From: Modestobacter roseus
Lineage (GTDB): Bacteria; Actinomycetota; Actinomycetes; Mycobacteriales; Geodermatophilaceae
Length of the DNA: 64,000 nt
Reading direction: 5' to 3'
Assembly (NCBI RefSeq): GCF_007994135.1
Contig: NZ_VLKF01000001.1
Span: forward strand, 1,426,001 to 1,490,000
Shown here: positions 48,179 to 57,196 of the stretch, one piece after another
Layout: each line of letters opens with the position of its first letter
Position numbering within the stretch: the first letter of the stretch is position 1
Program-made: the position numbers and the translations under genes
Notes under the pieces: model-generated
Databases searched by the model: none
The model's input: the letters and a program-made list of their open reading frames with translations, nothing else
What the model was told of the DNA's origin: nothing

Positions 48179-50107
48179 GTGAGCCTCAGCGTGGGGGTGC
48201 TCGGTCCGGTCACCGCCTGGGCCGACGGGGACCCGGTGCACCTCGGCGGGCCGCGGCACCGCGAGCTGCTGGCCCGCCTGGTGGTGGCGCACGGTCGGGT
48301 GGTCCCGGTCGACCTGCTGGTCGACGCGCTCTGGGAGTCCCCGCCGGACGGCGCGGTGGCCGCCGTCCGGACGTTCGTGGCCGCGCTGCGCCGCGCGCTG
48401 GAGCCGGACCGACCGCCCCGGACGCCGCCACGGGTGCTGGTCACCGAGGGCCGGGGATACGCACTGCGGGTCGCCACCGACGCCGACGCGTTCACCGCCG
48501 CCGTCGAGCGGGCTGCCGCGTCTCCCCCGCCGTCGGCGCTGTCGGTGCTGGAGGCCTCGCTGGCGAGCTGGCGCGGCCCGGCCTACGCCGATGCCGGGGA
48601 CCGGCCGTGGCTGCGCCCGGAGCGCCGGCGGCTCACCGAGCTGCACAGCACCGTCGTCGAGCGGGTCGCGGCCGCGCGCCTCGACCTCGGCCGGCCGGCC
48701 GACGCCGTGCCCGACCTGGACGCCCACATCACCGCGCACCCGTGGCGGGAGGAGGGCTGGCGACTGCTGGCGCTGGCCCTGTACCGGTCGGGACGGCGGC
48801 CCGACGCGCTGGCCGTGCTGCGCCGGGCCCGCACCCGGCTGGTCGACGAGCTGGGCCTGGACCCCAGCGAGCAGCTGGCCGCGCTGGAGGACGACGTGCT
48901 CCGGCAGGCGCCCGCGCTGCAGCCGCCGGACGACCCGTGGGCCCGGGCCACCGCGTCCTGGGGGCGGTCGGCCGGGCCGCGTGCGCGGCTGGAGGCCACG
49001 GTGGGTCTGCTGCGCAGCCTCTCCCGCACCGGCGCCGAGGGGCTGACCGCGGTGCGTGAGCAGCGGCTGGCGGCGATCGCCGCCGCCGAGGAGCTCGGCG
49101 ACCCGCGGCTGACCGCCCGCGTGGTCGGCGACCTCGACGTGCCGGGTGTCTGGACCCGCTCCGACGACCCCGAGCAGGCCGCCGCGCTGGTCGCGGCCGC
49201 CGAGCGGGCGCTGCCCGCGGCCGACTCCGACGCCGTCCGGGTGCGGCTGCTGACGACCGTCGCCGTGGAGTCCCGCGGCCTGCCCGGGACCCGGGGCGCT
49301 GCGGCGGGCCGCGAGGCCGAGCGGCTGGCCAGGGCCTCGGGCGACCCGGCGCTGCTGGCCGCTGCCCTCGGCGGCCGGACCCTGCAGGTGTTCGACCGCT
49401 GCGGCCGGGCGGCCGACCGCGACGCGCTCGGCGCCGAACTGGTCGAGCTGGCCTCCCGGCACGGCCTGACCGACCACCTGGTGCTCGGCCACCTGGTCCG
49501 GATGCAGGCCCGCAGTGCCCGGGGCGACCTGACCGGCGCCGGCGCGCACGCCGATCTGCTCGACCGGCTGGCCGTCGCGCACGACCGGCCGCTGGTCGGG
49601 GTCTTCACCGGCGGCTGGCGGGCGCTGCGCGCCGCGGTCGACGGGTCCCCCGGCGCCGAGGAGGCCTTCCGGACGGCGGCCCAGCTGCGGCGGCACTCCG
49701 GGATGCCCGGCGTCGAGGAGGGGCTGCTGCCGCTGACCCTGGCCTGCCTGCAGGTCTGGCGCGGCGAACCGGTGACGCCCGCGGGCCCGGCCGGGCCCTG
49801 GGCGCCCTGGCTGGAGCCCCACCTCCTGCTGGCGGCCGGCCGACCGGCCGCGGCCGTGGTGGCCGCGCTGCCCGATCCGCCACCGGGCCTGCTCATGGAG
49901 GCGCTGTGGGTGCTCGCCGGGAGCGCCGCGCTTGCCGTCGACGACGCGGCGGTGCTGGCCCGAGCGCGGGACGCGCTGGCCCCGGCAGCCGGTGAGCTCG
50001 CCGGCGCGGGGAGCGGCATGCTCACCGCGGGCCCCGTCGCCGACCACCTCGCGGAGTGGGACCGCCGCCTCGGTGCGGGTGGGCGTGCTGCAGCCGTGCA
50101 CCGATGA
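48179..50107 (+). CDS. SARP/AfsR-type regulator with BTAD domain
   Basis: A 642-residue regulator. An OmpR-like winged helix (about 1-95: SVGVLGPVTAW, LLARLVVAHGRVV) is followed by a bacterial transcriptional activator domain (about 100-245: RLTELHSTVVERVAAARLDL, LALALYRSGRRPDAL, LVDELGLDPSEQL). The rest (250-642) is a helical TPR-like region without an NB-ARC P-loop. It lacks the ATPase of AfsR, so it is a SARP-plus-helical-repeat form. The GTG start has no clear Shine-Dalgarno. It is divergent from the alpha/beta hydrolase, its likely target. Confidence 0.88.
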   Translation: MSLSVGVLGPVTAWADGDPVHLGGPRHRELLARLVVAHGRVVPVDLLVDALWESPPDGAVAAVRTFVAALRRALEPDRPPRTPPRVLVTEGRGYALRVATDADAFTAAVERAAASPPPSALSVLEASLASWRGPAYADAGDRPWLRPERRRLTELHSTVVERVAAARLDLGRPADAVPDLDAHITAHPWREEGWRLLALALYRSGRRPDALAVLRRARTRLVDELGLDPSEQLAALEDDVLRQAPALQPPDDPWARATASWGRSAGPRARLEATVGLLRSLSRTGAEGLTAVREQRLAAIAAAEELGDPRLTARVVGDLDVPGVWTRSDDPEQAAALVAAAERALPAADSDAVRVRLLTTVAVESRGLPGTRGAAAGREAERLARASGDPALLAAALGGRTLQVFDRCGRAADRDALGAELVELASRHGLTDHLVLGHLVRMQARSARGDLTGAGAHADLLDRLAVAHDRPLVGVFTGGWRALRAAVDGSPGAEEAFRTAAQLRRHSGMPGVEEGLLPLTLACLQVWRGEPVTPAGPAGPWAPWLEPHLLLAAGRPAAAVVAALPDPPPGLLMEALWVLAGSAALAVDDAAVLARARDALAPAAGELAGAGSGMLTAGPVADHLAEWDRRLGAGGRAAAVHR

Positions 50108-50215
50108 CAGCGTGGACCGGCTGGGGCATCGCCTTCGGCGTCTCCAGGGACCGCGTCGTCGCCGGGCACAGCTGATTCGACCCCAGCGCCCCGGCGACCG
50201 GACCGGGACTGCTCG

Positions 50216-51397
50216 TCAGTGGTGGTGCGCGCTGCGGTGCCGGGCCAGCACGTCGAGGCCGAAGTCGGCCTCCGGGTCGCGCCACACCGAGTGGGCGTGG
50301 TTGGCGCCGCGCTGGGTGTTGTCCCACTCGATCAGCAGCCGCGGGCCCTGCAGCCGGTAGTAGTGCGGCGCGCCGGGCTCGGTGGGTCCGGCCCAGGCGA
50401 AGGAGACCGCGTCCAGCGCCGCGTCGTCGGCGTACCGGCCGAGCGGCGAGACCCCCGCCGGCACCCGGTCGAGGTAGGTGGCCAGCAGGGCGCGGACCAG
50501 CTCGCGCTGCCCGGCGTCCAGCTCGGCCGCCGGCACCCCGCGCGGCTCGGCGGAGTACTCCAGCGCGGCGTGCTCGGCCGGGCCGTAGCCGGCCGCCTCG
50601 TCGATGGCGTCGCTGAGCGCCTGCAGCTTGGCCTGCTCAACCGGGTCGGGGAACTGCTCGTCCCGCCAGATGGCCGCCAGCGGCAGCGCCCGGTCCCCCG
50701 CCGCGACGGTCGTCCGGTTGGCGGTGACCAGGTCCGACGGCGCGCGGTCCAGCAGCACCGCACGGGCGGCCAGGTCGGCCGGCAGCGAGCGGACGAGGTC
50801 GCGGGCCAGGTCCTCCACCCGCCCCAGCGGCCGGTTGACCGCGCCGCCGAGCAGGGGTGACGTCGCCGGGTCCGCGCCCAGGAAGCACGGGGTAGTCGCG
50901 ACCAGCGCGCCGTCGACGACGAGGTTGTTCAACGACACGTGGTGACCGCCGAAGCGCCAGCCCCACGGCGCGGTGCCGCCGGGCTCACCGAACACCCGCA
51001 GGTGGTACAGCCCCGGGTCCCGGCCGCGCTCCCGGTCGAAGCGGGTCACGAAGCCCTCGACCTGGTCCAGCACATTCTCCAGGCCGATGATCGTGGCCAC
51101 CGTGACGTACCCGGGCGTGGACAGCCCCGTGGACACCAGCCGCATCGCGCCCCGCTGCTGGGCCGGCCGCTGCGCGTGGACGGTCAGGCCGCCGTGGTCG
51201 GTCGGCGTGTAGAACCACCGCCGGCGCTCGGCATCGGAGGCATCCGAGCTCGGCACCGGCGCGGTGGCCACGCGTCGCTGCTCGGCGTCCAGGGAGTCCA
51301 GCCACGCCCCGGCCGCCTCGGCCATCCGCGCGGCCACCTCGCGCGCCGCCCGACCATCCGGGCCGTCCTCGTCCGCCACGGTCCCCGGAGCCGCCAT
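50216..51397 (-). CDS. DUF3500-family protein
   Basis: A 393-residue DUF3500 protein. Conserved features are DAERRRWFYTPTDHGGLTV, LENVLDQVEGF, YHLRVFGEPGGTAPWGWRFGGHH, LVSLNNLVVDG-like sequence and RLLIEWDNTQRGANHAHSVWR near the C-terminus. The His-rich conserved sites look like a metal or haem centre, but the function is not established. The ATG at 51397 is chosen over an upstream in-frame GTG because family N-termini begin near there. It is convergent with the SARP gene. Confidence 0.85.
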   Translation of the reverse strand: MAAPGTVADEDGPDGRAAREVAARMAEAAGAWLDSLDAEQRRVATAPVPSSDASDAERRRWFYTPTDHGGLTVHAQRPAQQRGAMRLVSTGLSTPGYVTVATIIGLENVLDQVEGFVTRFDRERGRDPGLYHLRVFGEPGGTAPWGWRFGGHHVSLNNLVVDGALVATTPCFLGADPATSPLLGGAVNRPLGRVEDLARDLVRSLPADLAARAVLLDRAPSDLVTANRTTVAAGDRALPLAAIWRDEQFPDPVEQAKLQALSDAIDEAAGYGPAEHAALEYSAEPRGVPAAELDAGQRELVRALLATYLDRVPAGVSPLGRYADDAALDAVSFAWAGPTEPGAPHYYRLQGPRLLIEWDNTQRGANHAHSVWRDPEADFGLDVLARHRSAHHH

Positions 51398-51503
51398 GCC
51401 GGCAACGTAGCGCGCGCCGGGCTTTCCGGCGCTCGGAGACACCTCGTAACGTGATGCCCGTCACTCTGCTGTCGATGCCGTCCGAGCGCCTGGAGGAACC
51501 CCT

Positions 51504-51824
51504 GTGCCCACCCCCACCGACGACCGCCGCGACCTCCTCACCGTGATCGCGTCCATGCGGGCCGCGCCCGGCAAGCGGGACGAGCTCCGGGCGGCCCTCG
51601 AGGCGCTCGTCGAGCCGACCAGCCGGGAGCAGGGGTACGTCAACTACGACCTGCACCAGGGGGTCGAGGACCCGGACGCGTTCTTCTTCTACGAGAACTG
51701 GGAGTCCGGGCAGGACCTGGACGCCCACCTCGCGGCGGAGCACCTGACGGCGTTCGCTGCCCGGATCCCCGAGCTGCTCGACGAGGCCGGGCTGACGGTG
51801 AACCGCGTGCGGCGGATCGCCTGA
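51504..51824 (+). CDS. Antibiotic biosynthesis monooxygenase (ABM/YgiN-like)
   Basis: A 106-residue ferredoxin-like ABM-domain protein: DLLTVIASMRAAPGKRDELR, then EQGYVNYDLHQGVEDPDAF, FFYENWESGQDLDAHLAAEHL. Members are cofactor-free quinol monooxygenases or haem-degrading relatives; the short size and EQGY/YENW motifs fit YgiN-type quinol monooxygenases. The GTG start follows GGAGG (51492-51496) by about seven bases. It is convergent with the MerR-HEAT gene, separated by only two bases. Confidence 0.88.
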   Translation: MPTPTDDRRDLLTVIASMRAAPGKRDELRAALEALVEPTSREQGYVNYDLHQGVEDPDAFFFYENWESGQDLDAHLAAEHLTAFAARIPELLDEAGLTVNRVRRIA

Positions 51825-51826
51825 CC

Positions 51827-52857
51827 TCAGGCGGTCCCGTCGGCGGCGGCGCGCTCGTCGAGGACCCCGACGAACGCCGAGGCGACGAGGGCGACCGTGC
51901 GGTCGTCGTCCTGGGCCAGCCGCCGCAGCACCTCCTGGCCGGTGGTCCCCGCCAGCTCCACCAGCGCCTGGGCCAGCCGGATCCGCACCGCGCCGTCGGC
52001 CGGCGCAGCGGCGAGCTCGTCGACCAGCGCCGCCAGGATCCGGTCCGCGCACCCGGGGTCCTCCGACAGCGCTCCGAGCACCTCCGCGGCGGCCACGTCG
52101 TCGGCTCCCTCGACCACCATGCCGACCAGGGTCGGCACGACACTGGTCATGCCCTGCCGGCCCAGCGCGAGGGCCGCGTGCCGGCGCACCGTCCCGTCCG
52201 GGTCGTCGAGGGCCGCGACGAGCACCTCCGTGGCCCCCGGCGCCGTCTCGCCCAACTCGGCGATCGCCACCACCGCCCGCCGCCGGACGTCGACGTCGGC
52301 CGAGCGCGCCCCGGCCGCCAGCGTCGCCAGGCCCTCGCCCCCCGCGCGGGCCAGTGCCCAGCGCAGGGCGCCCGCGACGTGCGGGTCGGCCTCCGCCAGG
52401 ACGGAACCGGCCAGCACCTCCGCGGGGATCGGCCCGTCCTCCGGCTGGGTCAGCACGGCCTGCTGCCGGCGTGCCGCGCTGCCCGAGGAGAGCCCCTGGA
52501 GCAGGTCGACGACCCGCAGGACCCCGGCCAGTCCTCGGGCGCCGACGCGTCGATCGCACGCAGCCGGTCGAGCAGTTCCCGTTCCCGCTCCAGGCGCTCC
52601 TCCGTCCACCGGATGAGGTCGCCGACCAGGGCAGACGGCGTCATGGCCGGGTCGTCCAGCGCGCGGGCCACCTGCCGGAGCGACAGGCCCAGGGACCGCA
52701 GGCTCTCCACCCGGAAGATCCGCCGGATGTCCTCGGCCGAGTACTCGCGGTAGCCACCCACGGTGCGGCCGGTCGGGCGCACCAGCCCGAGGGCGTCGTA
52801 GTGCCGCAGCATCCGGGCGCTCACCCCGGACCGACGGGCCACCTCACCGATCAGCAC
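51827..52857 (-). pseudogene. MerR-HEAT fusion regulator, split by a one-base frameshift
   Basis: The N-terminal frame encodes a MerR DNA-binding domain (VLIGEVARRSGVSARMLRHY, GGYREYSAEDIRRIF) and its coiled dimerisation helix up to SAPEDWPG. At about 52523-52530, in a run of G (minus strand CCGGGGTCC), the sense continues one frame over: GVLRVVDLLQGLSSGSAARR, followed by HEAT repeats (DVRRRAVVAIAELGETAPGA, GTVRRHAALALGRQG) to the stop at 51827. Inserting one base in the run restores a single 343-codon-scale protein. It could be a genuine null allele or a homopolymer sequencing error. The start overlaps the upstream HEAT gene by seven bases. Confidence 0.8.
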
Positions 52858-53534
52858 CGTCCGGCCTCCGTCGCCTCGACCGCCGCGGCCCGTTCCGGGC
52901 CGAGTGCGACGAGCCGCTTCGCCTCGTCGACCGCGGCGTCGAAGCCGGCCTCCGGGTCGTGCCGGAGCCGGTCCGTGGCCCGGGCGTGCGTGGCGACCAT
53001 CGGGTCCGGGCACCGCGCAGCCTCCGCCAACGCGGTCTCCGCGGCGTCGCCGAGCTCGACCAGGGCCCGGCTGAGGCTGCGCTGCACCTCCCGGTCGCCC
53101 CGGCCCAGCTGGGTGACCAGCTCCTCGGCCAGCCCCCGCTCCGCGCCGTCGGGCGCCAGCGCGACGGCGACCCGCCACGCGGTCCGGGCCACCTCGTCGT
53201 CCGGGTCGCGCAGCAGGTCGCCGGTGATCCAGGGCCAGGCGCGCCCGTCACCGATCTTGGACAGCGAGTGCAGGGCCTGGGCGCGGGCCCGGGCGTCCTC
53301 GGCGGCCAGTTCGCGGCGGATCCGGGGCAGCGTGACCTCCGCCGGGAGTCGGGTGAGCGCCCAGGACAGCATGTCCCGCACGAAGAAGTCCGGCTCGACC
53401 GCGCACCGCTGCACCAACGTCTCCAGCAGGTCGCGGTCGGGGCGGGTGCCGGCCGCCAGGGCTGCCCGCAGCCGCACCGAGGCGTTCTCGGCGCGCAGCG
53501 CGGCGTGCAGCGTCGTGCCGTCCGTCGTGTCCAT
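52851..53534 (-). CDS. HEAT-repeat protein
   Basis: A 227-residue all-helical protein made of about six HEAT/armadillo-type repeats (FFVRDMLSWALTRLP, ARARAQALHSLSKIGDGRAW, DDEVARTAWRVAVALAP, REVQRSLSRALVELG). It has no signal peptide or catalytic motif, so it is probably a protein-binding scaffold. The ATG is set by GGAGG eight bases upstream. It is the first gene of a two-gene unit with the MerR-HEAT regulator, and both carry HEAT repeats, suggesting they interact. The promoter contains a perfect 19-bp MerR-type palindrome. Confidence 0.82.
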   Translation of the reverse strand: MDTTDGTTLHAALRAENASVRLRAALAAGTRPDRDLLETLVQRCAVEPDFFVRDMLSWALTRLPAEVTLPRIRRELAAEDARARAQALHSLSKIGDGRAWPWITGDLLRDPDDEVARTAWRVAVALAPDGAERGLAEELVTQLGRGDREVQRSLSRALVELGDAAETALAEAARCPDPMVATHARATDRLRHDPEAGFDAAVDEAKRLVALGPERAAAVEATEAGRC

Positions 53535-53558
53535 GGGGTCCACCTCCGGCACCCAGCG

Positions 53559-53577
53559 GACACCGTGACACGGTGTC
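53559..53577 (-). promoter_or_regulatory. MerR-type operator in an over-spaced promoter
   Basis: GACACCGTGACACGGTGTC is a perfect palindrome (9-bp arms around one base), 25 bases upstream of the HEAT gene ATG. On the minus strand it is preceded by TTGACC (-35-like) and followed by TCCGCT (-10-like), with about 19 bases between. The over-long spacer carrying the dyad is the hallmark of MerR-activated promoters. The encoded MerR-HEAT protein is the obvious ligand. Confidence 0.75.
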
Positions 53578-53630
53578 AGGGTCAAGCCGACGCGCGCGGG
53601 GTCCGGGGGCGCTGCGCCCCGCCGCGTGGC

Positions 53631-54542
53631 TCAGCGCGGCACGAGCACCGACCAGGCGTGCGGCTGCACCCGCCACAGCCGGGACCCGACGGCCTCCTCG
53701 AGCTCGCCGTCGGCCACGAGGTCGACCGGGCCGCCCGTGACGGCCACCTCACGGCCCCGGACGACGAGGACGTCGTCGCGCTCGACGTGCCGCCCCTCAC
53801 GCAGCGCCGCGGCGAAGGCCGCGCGCGCCAGCGGCCCGGTCGCGACGGAGACGACGACGTCGACGAGCCCGTCGTCGAGGCGGGCTCCCGGGGCGATCGG
53901 TGTCGCACCGCCGATGGTGGGGCCGTTGCAGACGGCCGCCATCAGGACCGGCGTCTCCCCGTCGGCCGCCCATCCGGCGGCCCCGTGCCCGGCGACCCGG
54001 CCGTCGACCTCCACGCGCAGGCACCAGCCGTCCGTGCTCACGCCGGCGACGAGCGCCCCCACCGGGTAGGCGACCTTGCCCAGCCGCTCCTTCAGACCCG
54101 CCGCCTCGGCCGACGCCCGGGCCCCGGCACCCCCGTGGACGGCGTTGACCACCACGCCCCCGTCGTCGTCGCGCACGAGGTCCAGCCGCCGCGGGATGCC
54201 GTCGAGCACGACCGCGGCGCTCCGCGCCGGGTCGAGGGGCAGGTCCAGGGCCTGGCCGAGGTCGTTGCCGGTCCCGAGCGGGATGATCCCCACCGGGTCC
54301 TCCGGGTCCAGGCCGCCGGCGGCGTCCAGCGCAGCGACCGCGGCGTGGACGGACCCGTCGCCGCCGACGACCACGAGCCGCCGGCCCTCCCGGTCGGACA
54401 CCGCCCGCCGGAGCTCGTCGGCGGACGCCGTCGCGGCCACGGTCACGTCGGCACCCGAGCGGAGCGCGGTCAGCACCGTCTGCACCGAGTCGTCGTCGGT
54501 GGTCCCGGCGGCACCGTTCACCACGACCAGCAGCCGCTGCAC
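53631..54542 (-). CDS. Diacylglycerol/lipid kinase family protein
   Basis: A 303-residue lipid-kinase-like protein. The catalytic domain has RLLVVVNGAAG at the start, LVVVGGDGSVHAAVAAL (the GGDG motif), GIIPLGTGNDLGQAL and, C-terminally, LDDGLVDVVVSV and DGELEEAV. Family members phosphorylate diacylglycerol or sphingoid lipids; in actinobacteria they often serve phosphatidylinositol mannoside or recycling pathways. The GTG at 54542 begins exactly at the first strand; an in-frame ATG 66 bases upstream adds a non-conserved leader. Confidence 0.88.
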   Translation of the reverse strand: MQRLLVVVNGAAGTTDDDSVQTVLTALRSGADVTVAATASADELRRAVSDREGRRLVVVGGDGSVHAAVAALDAAGGLDPEDPVGIIPLGTGNDLGQALDLPLDPARSAAVVLDGIPRRLDLVRDDDGGVVVNAVHGGAGARASAEAAGLKERLGKVAYPVGALVAGVSTDGWCLRVEVDGRVAGHGAAGWAADGETPVLMAAVCNGPTIGGATPIAPGARLDDGLVDVVVSVATGPLARAAFAAALREGRHVERDDVLVVRGREVAVTGGPVDLVADGELEEAVGSRLWRVQPHAWSVLVPR

Positions 54543-54669
54543 TCGCGCACCCCGTTCCCCCGCGGTGGCGGGTGAGTCGACAAGAAACCGTCCCCCACCC
54601 TGCACCATCACCCGCCCCGGCCGCCGCACCCGCGGCGGGACGGTGGGTGACGGCGGCAGCCCGGGACCC

Positions 54670-55578
54670 TCAGGACCCCGCCGCCAGCCCCCGTCGCAGC
54701 TCGTCCAGGGCCTGCGTGAGCCCCACCCGCGGCGTCCAGCCCCAGGCCCGCGCACGGTCGGCGCGCAGCTGCCCGGTCCAGACCGGCTCGTCGGTCCACT
54801 CCGGCGCCACGCCCAGCGCATCGGTCACCGTGCCCAGGTAGTCCCGCCACGTCGCGGGCTCCGCGGCGACGACGACCGGTGTCGTGCGCCCGGCCGCGGG
54901 TCCCCGCTCCGGGTCGTCGGCGGTGGCGACGGCGCCGGTGGCGACGTCGGCGAGGAAGGCGGCGAGGTCGTCGACGTGCACCCAGGCCCAGGTCTTCGCC
55001 GGGTTCGCCCGCCGCTCGCCGTCGTGGACAGCCCGGGGCCGCAGCGTGTTCCAGACCGACGTCTCCCCCGCCCCAACGATCGCCGGCGGGCGGACCAGCA
55101 CGGTGGTGAGCCCGCCGACCTCGGCCAGTGCGGCATCGGTGGCGTTCTTGGTGTCCGGGTAGTCGCCGCTGCCCTCGGGCAGCAGGGGTCCGTCCTCGGC
55201 CAGGTCCCCGACACCGGCCGACCGGTCGTAGACCCCGGCGGTGGACACGTGCACCAGCCGGGCGACGCCGGCGTCGCGGGCGGCCCGGGCGATCACCGGC
55301 GTGCCCTCGACGCCGACCCGGTGCTGCACCTCCCGGGGGGAACCCATCGGGTGGACCGTGGTGACGACGGCGTCGGCACCCTGCACCACCGTCCGGGCGA
55401 AGGCCTCGTCGGCGAAGTCGCCGACGTGCTCGGTGACCCCGTCGCCGTCCGGGGCGCTGCCCGGGCGCCGGACGACGGCCCGCACCCGCGCCGCCCGTTC
55501 GACCAGCGCCCGGCACACCGCGCTGCCCACCAGTCCGTTCGCACCGGTCACCACCACGACGGGAGAGGGAGGGGTCAC
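54670..55578 (-). CDS. NAD-dependent epimerase/dehydratase family protein
   Basis: A 302-residue extended SDR. The cofactor motif is VVVTGANGLVGSAVCRALV, followed by ADAVVTTVHPMG, HVSTAGVYDRS and the catalytic Y-x-x-x-K as YPDTKNATDAAL. VLVRPPAIVGAGE and TWAWVHVDDLAAFLAD are typical of NmrA/epimerase-type proteins. Substrate unknown. The GTG at 55578 has GGTGG five bases upstream and is preferred over the GTG at 55587. It is intact, unlike the epimerase remnant at 39.8 kb. Confidence 0.88.
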   Translation of the reverse strand: MTPPSPVVVVTGANGLVGSAVCRALVERAARVRAVVRRPGSAPDGDGVTEHVGDFADEAFARTVVQGADAVVTTVHPMGSPREVQHRVGVEGTPVIARAARDAGVARLVHVSTAGVYDRSAGVGDLAEDGPLLPEGSGDYPDTKNATDAALAEVGGLTTVLVRPPAIVGAGETSVWNTLRPRAVHDGERRANPAKTWAWVHVDDLAAFLADVATGAVATADDPERGPAAGRTTPVVVAAEPATWRDYLGTVTDALGVAPEWTDEPVWTGQLRADRARAWGWTPRVGLTQALDELRRGLAAGS

Positions 55579-55716
55579 GCCGTCCACCCTGCCAGCGACC
55601 GCACGGCGCCGCGCGGCAGGCGACGCAGGACCACCGCCGGCGGCGTCCCCGCCCGGGGACGACCGGGCGGGGACGCCGTTCGACGAACAGACCTCAGGGG
55701 CCCGCTCCGGCCGGCG

Positions 55717-56604
55717 TCAGCCGGGCAGGAACGACACGTGCGGGTGGTCCATGTGGTTGGCGGTGGGCGACCCACGGTCGGCCATCGCCTGCCACGTGCC
55801 GGTGCGGACCTGGTAGATCCGCTGCTGCCAGATCACGTACTCGACGCGGAACCGGGCGGCGTTGTCGATGACGTACTGGGCGACGGCGTCGCCCTTGGCC
55901 CGGTCGGTGTGCACCATGAAGTCGGCCGCGAGGTCCTCGGTCGGGCTGTGGCCGGGCCGGGTGACGACCGATCCGACCCCGAACCGCTCGGCGACCTCCT
56001 GGACGGCGGGACGGACGTGCGGAGCCCACACGTCGTAGGCACCGGCGGCGGCAGCGGGCGCGGCCCGCTCCGCGCTCCGGCTGGCCGCCCGCTCGGCGAC
56101 CCGGGGAGCGGCAGCAGCGGGGGCGGGCACGCCGCCGAGGGTGAGCCGCTGACCGACGCGCAGGGTGTTCGGGTCGGCCCCGACGACCCCCCGGTTGAGG
56201 GCGTGCAGCTGCTGCCACGTGGTGCCGTGGGCAGCCGCGATCCTGCCGAGCGTGTCGCCCGCGCGGACGACGTACTCCCCGGAGGCCGTGGTGGCGGGAG
56301 CCGTGGTCGCGGGCGCCGCGGTGGCACCACCGATGGTGAGCACCTGACCCACGCGCAGCCGGTTCGGGTCGCTGAGGACGCCGCCGTTCTCCGCGTAGAT
56401 GGTCTGCCACGTGGTGCCGTGCGCCGCCGCCAGGCGGCTGAGGGTGTCGCCGGGAGCGACCGTGTGCTCCGCGGCGTGCGCCGGGGCGGCCACCGCGAGC
56501 GGGACCGAAGCTGCGGCCACGACCGCCAGGGCGGGACGGGCCAGAGACGCCACGGTGGGGCGCCGGGTGGGACGGCGGTGCCGTCCCCGGTGTCGCTGTG
56601 TCAT
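55717..56604 (-). CDS. Secreted two-LysM protein with ARB_07466-like C-terminal domain
   Basis: A 295-residue exported cell-wall protein. A twin-Arg-rich n-region and a hydrophobic core form a signal peptide cleaved near AHA|AEH (residue 44). Two LysM repeats follow (HTVAPGDTLSRLAAAHGTTW and YVVRAGDTLGRIAAAHGTTW). After a Pro/Ala/Ser linker the C-terminal 110 residues (YDVWAPHVRPAVQEVAERFG to MDHPHVSFLPG) match the actinobacterial ARB_07466-type domain, with conserved H/D residues hinting at metal. It probably binds or remodels peptidoglycan. A ydaO-type riboswitch lies in the leader. Confidence 0.9.
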   Translation of the reverse strand: MTQRHRGRHRRPTRRPTVASLARPALAVVAAASVPLAVAAPAHAAEHTVAPGDTLSRLAAAHGTTWQTIYAENGGVLSDPNRLRVGQVLTIGGATAAPATTAPATTASGEYVVRAGDTLGRIAAAHGTTWQQLHALNRGVVGADPNTLRVGQRLTLGGVPAPAAAAPRVAERAASRSAERAAPAAAAGAYDVWAPHVRPAVQEVAERFGVGSVVTRPGHSPTEDLAADFMVHTDRAKGDAVAQYVIDNAARFRVEYVIWQQRIYQVRTGTWQAMADRGSPTANHMDHPHVSFLPG

Positions 56605-56618
56605 GGGGATGTGCCTCT

Positions 56619-56780
56619 CACCGCCTGCGGAGTTAGCTGTCGGGTTCGGGCGAGAGCTGCCCGGCCGCGCATGCGGCTTCACCCCAGGGCCCGAGGGCCC
56701 GGTCCTGCGTGTGGGTCCCCCGCGCCTGCCCGTCGTGTCGCTGGTCCGGTGGCGGTGGGCAGGTTCGGCGGTCCGCCAGC
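56619..56780 (-). promoter_or_regulatory. ydaO-yuaA (cyclic di-AMP) riboswitch
   Basis: The minus-strand leader of the LysM gene carries the conserved ydaO blocks in order: GACGGGCAGGCGCGGGGGAC, TGGGGTGAAGCCG, CCCGAACCCGACAGCTAAC and TCCGCAGGC. They correspond to consensus GGGGGAACC, UGGGGUGAAUCCG and CCGAACCCGUCAGCUAACC...GUAGGC. This riboswitch class senses c-di-AMP and is well known upstream of actinobacterial rpf, LysM and NlpC/P60 wall genes, typically turning them off when c-di-AMP is high. The 5' boundary is approximate. The rest of 56781-57196 holds the promoters of this leader and of the next gene and nothing else I can name. Confidence 0.9.
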
Positions 56781-57182
56781 CGGGCCCACCGCAGTCGGTG
56801 GACGGGCGCACGGTAGGCAGACGGCCACGGGCGGGGGCAATTCCGCCGGGGCCGTCCACCGGGCTCCGGACCGCCCGGATCGGGGGTGTCGGCGGTGCGC
56901 CGGCACCCCGCCTCGGACACCGCTGGACGGTCAGGTGTCCGGCGCCTGGCCAGCGCGTTCCGCCGATCTCGGCCGGTGTCCTCCCGGACCGGTCGGCCCC
57001 CGCCGGACGGCCGTCCAGCTGCTGAGTTGGTTGTACCCTGAACTCACTCGCGGTCGGGGTGTCGTGACCGTCTGCAGTCGACCGCGCCAGCGCGCCCCGG
57101 CGCCGGCAGCCACCGGCCCCCGGGCCCGACGCCATGCCCACCGCCGGTGGCCCACGCGCAGCGGCCGACGCGCTCGCGGCCC

Positions 57183-57188
57183 TAGGCT
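57183..57188 (+). promoter_or_regulatory. -10 element of a leaderless promoter (SnoaL-like gene)
   Basis: TAGGCT, eight bases, then GTG at 57197. It supports the downstream GTG over the ATG at 57134. Confidence 0.5.
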
Positions 57189-57196
57189 GCCGCATC

